A DNA stretch of 6,181 nt from IDS-8 sp965651325 (GTDB lineage: Bacteria > Pseudomonadota > Gammaproteobacteria > Steroidobacterales > Woeseiaceae), in contig CBFGSB010000176.1 in assembly GCA_965651325.1 (NCBI GenBank), positions 1 through 6,181 of the forward strand. The letters are read 5' to 3'. The number at the start of each line of letters is the position of its first letter. The first letter of the stretch is position 1. Positions 5,068 to 6,181 of the stretch are shown here, piece by piece. Below the pieces are notes generated by a model. That model made no database searches. It saw only the letters and a program-made list of their open reading frames with translations, and was not told the origin of the DNA. The translations under genes were made by a program, and so were the position numbers.

Positions 5068-6181
5068 ATCAATCGATACCTTTTCATTTGCCTGCCGCTC
5101 CTCGGCGCCTTGCCCGCGTGGGGCGCCGCGGACGAACCGGGCACGCTTGACGAAATCGTCGTCACCGCCACGCGCATGGAAGCGAGCGTCGGCGACGTTG
5201 CGCGTTCCATCTCGCTCGTCCAGAAAGACCGCATCCAGAACGCGACCCAGCAGCTCGGGCTCGGCGAAGCACTTGCCGGCGTGCCGGGGCTTTACATGCA
5301 GAACCGCTACAACTTCTCGCAGGACCTGAGCATCTCGTTGCGCGGCTTCGGCGCGCGCGCGAGCTTCGGGATCCGCGGCATCCGCGTGTACGTCGACGGC
5401 ATTCCGGAAACCCTGCCCGATGGGCAGGCGCAGGTCGACAGCATCGACCTGGGATCGGCGGAGAGCATCGAAGTGCTGCGCGGCCCCGCTTCGTCGCTCT
5501 ACGGCAATGCTTCGGGCGGCGTCATCGCGATCGAGACCGAGCTCGGCGACACCGCGCCCTGGGTCGAGGCGAGCCTCGCCCGCGGCGAGCTCGGCTTCGA
5601 GCAGTACGGGGTCAAAACCGGCGGCTCCTGGCAAAAGGTGAACTACCTGTTCAACGTCTCGCACCAGCAGATCGACGGCTACCGCGAGCATTCCTTTGCC
5701 GAGGGCAGCCTGCTGAACGGCAAGGTCGGCGTGCGCCTTGGCAGCGGTGACCGCATTACGGTTGCGGTGAACCATACGGATCAGCCGGAAGCGCAGGACC
5801 CCGGCGGCATCGACGCGGCGCAGGCCGCGGCGAACCCGCGCGCCGCGCGCGATCTCAACGTGCTGTTCGACGCCGGCGAGGCCCTGTCGCAACAACGTGT
5901 CGGGATCGTGTTCGAAAGGGACCGGCCGGCGGGCAGCCTGCTGCTTCGGAACTACTACGTCTGGCGCGATTTCCGGAACCGGCTGCCCTTCGTCGACGGC
6001 GGCGCGGTCGACTTCGACCGATTCTTCTACGGCGCCGGTATCCAGTACAGCCTCGGCGAGCAGCTACCCGACGCCGCCGGCATCACGGTCGGTGTCGACT
6101 TCGACCGGCAAACCGACGACAGGCTGCGCTTCGACAACATCCAGGGAACGGCCGGCGATGTCGGTTTCGACCAGCGCGAGC
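5068..6181 (+). CDS. TonB-dependent outer-membrane receptor, YncD/PqqU-like, 3' partial
   Basis: The N-terminal half of a TonB-dependent active importer in the outer membrane; about 371 codons are visible of a family usually near 700. If translation starts at the ATC at 5068, residues 1-21 form a signal peptide (NRYLFICLPLLGALPAWGAA). DEIVVTATR (28-36) is the TonB box. The plug domain runs to about residue 157, with RYNFSQDLSISLRGFGAR, then VYVDGIPETLPDGQAQ and EVLRGPASSLYGNASGGVI (135-153). Beta-barrel strands begin at about residue 160. The QDLSISLRGFG, DGIPETLPDGQ and later DPGG landmarks resemble E. coli YncD/PqqU, a receptor linked to pyrroloquinoline quinone uptake. Relatives differ in substrate, so this is a family-level call. 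No ATG, GTG or TTG is available at a sensible place in this frame; the first in-frame ATG (5176) would lose both the signal peptide and the TonB box. The gene begins 4 nt after the methyltransferase stop, which implies co-transcription. The frame is open without interruption to the window edge. Confidence 0.88.
   Translation, partial: MNRYLFICLPLLGALPAWGAADEPGTLDEIVVTATRMEASVGDVARSISLVQKDRIQNATQQLGLGEALAGVPGLYMQNRYNFSQDLSISLRGFGARASFGIRGIRVYVDGIPETLPDGQAQVDSIDLGSAESIEVLRGPASSLYGNASGGVIAIETELGDTAPWVEASLARGELGFEQYGVKTGGSWQKVNYLFNVSHQQIDGYREHSFAEGSLLNGKVGVRLGSGDRITVAVNHTDQPEAQDPGGIDAAQAAANPRAARDLNVLFDAGEALSQQRVGIVFERDRPAGSLLLRNYYVWRDFRNRLPFVDGGAVDFDRFFYGAGIQYSLGEQLPDAAGITVGVDFDRQTDDRLRFDNIQGTAGDVGFDQRE

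Noticed and set aside
5071..5080. ATCGATACC shared by 2412-2420 and 5072-5080
   Set aside because: It is a 9-base match next to two different gene starts, one read on the opposite strand, with no extended similarity or shared inverted repeat; it is likely chance.
5032..5895. Minus-strand frame opposite the TonB receptor (287 codons)
   Set aside because: The plus strand encodes an unmistakable TonB box and plug; the antisense product looks like GC-driven low-complexity sequence.

Overview
The window is GC-rich, densely packed bacterial chromosome with five protein-coding genes and almost no free space. Gene content (hflK-hflC, a periplasmic serine hydrolase, a TonB-dependent outer-membrane receptor) shows a Gram-negative bacterium. 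A proteobacterium, probably gammaproteobacterial, fits best, but no rRNA or marker gene is present to fix this. No tRNA, rRNA, insertion sequence, CRISPR array or phage gene was seen.

Layout. (1) Positions 1-1841, plus strand: the 3' part of an hflK-like gene and a complete hflC-like gene, joined by a 4-bp ATGA overlap. They encode a paired SPFH/prohibitin membrane complex of the kind that surrounds and modulates the FtsH protease. (2) Positions 1857-2411, minus strand: a 184-residue membrane protein of unknown function, convergent with hflC. A hairpin sits at the 15-bp junction. (3) Positions 2412-2551: a 140-bp divergent promoter region, the only real intergenic space. (4) Positions 2552-6181, plus strand: a tight three-gene run. 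It starts with an exported serine-beta-lactamase-fold hydrolase carrying two C-terminal copies of a small domain. An FkbM-like, probably SAM-dependent methyltransferase follows 22 bp later. A TonB-dependent receptor resembling YncD/PqqU follows about 4 bp after that and runs off the 3' edge.

How the genes may work together. HflK and HflC are obligate partners in known systems. The spacing of the last three genes suggests one transcript, with a periplasmic hydrolase, a probably cytoplasmic or membrane-associated methyltransferase, and an outer-membrane importer made together. A shared surface or small-molecule substrate is possible but is inference only.

The most notable observation is that the receptor has no ATG, GTG or TTG at its expected start. 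A good signal peptide and a well-placed GAGGT point to an ATC codon at 5068. It is either a rare non-canonical start, a start-loss mutation or a sequence error. I found no convincing entirely new system. The three-gene cluster and the conserved unknown membrane protein are the best places to look.
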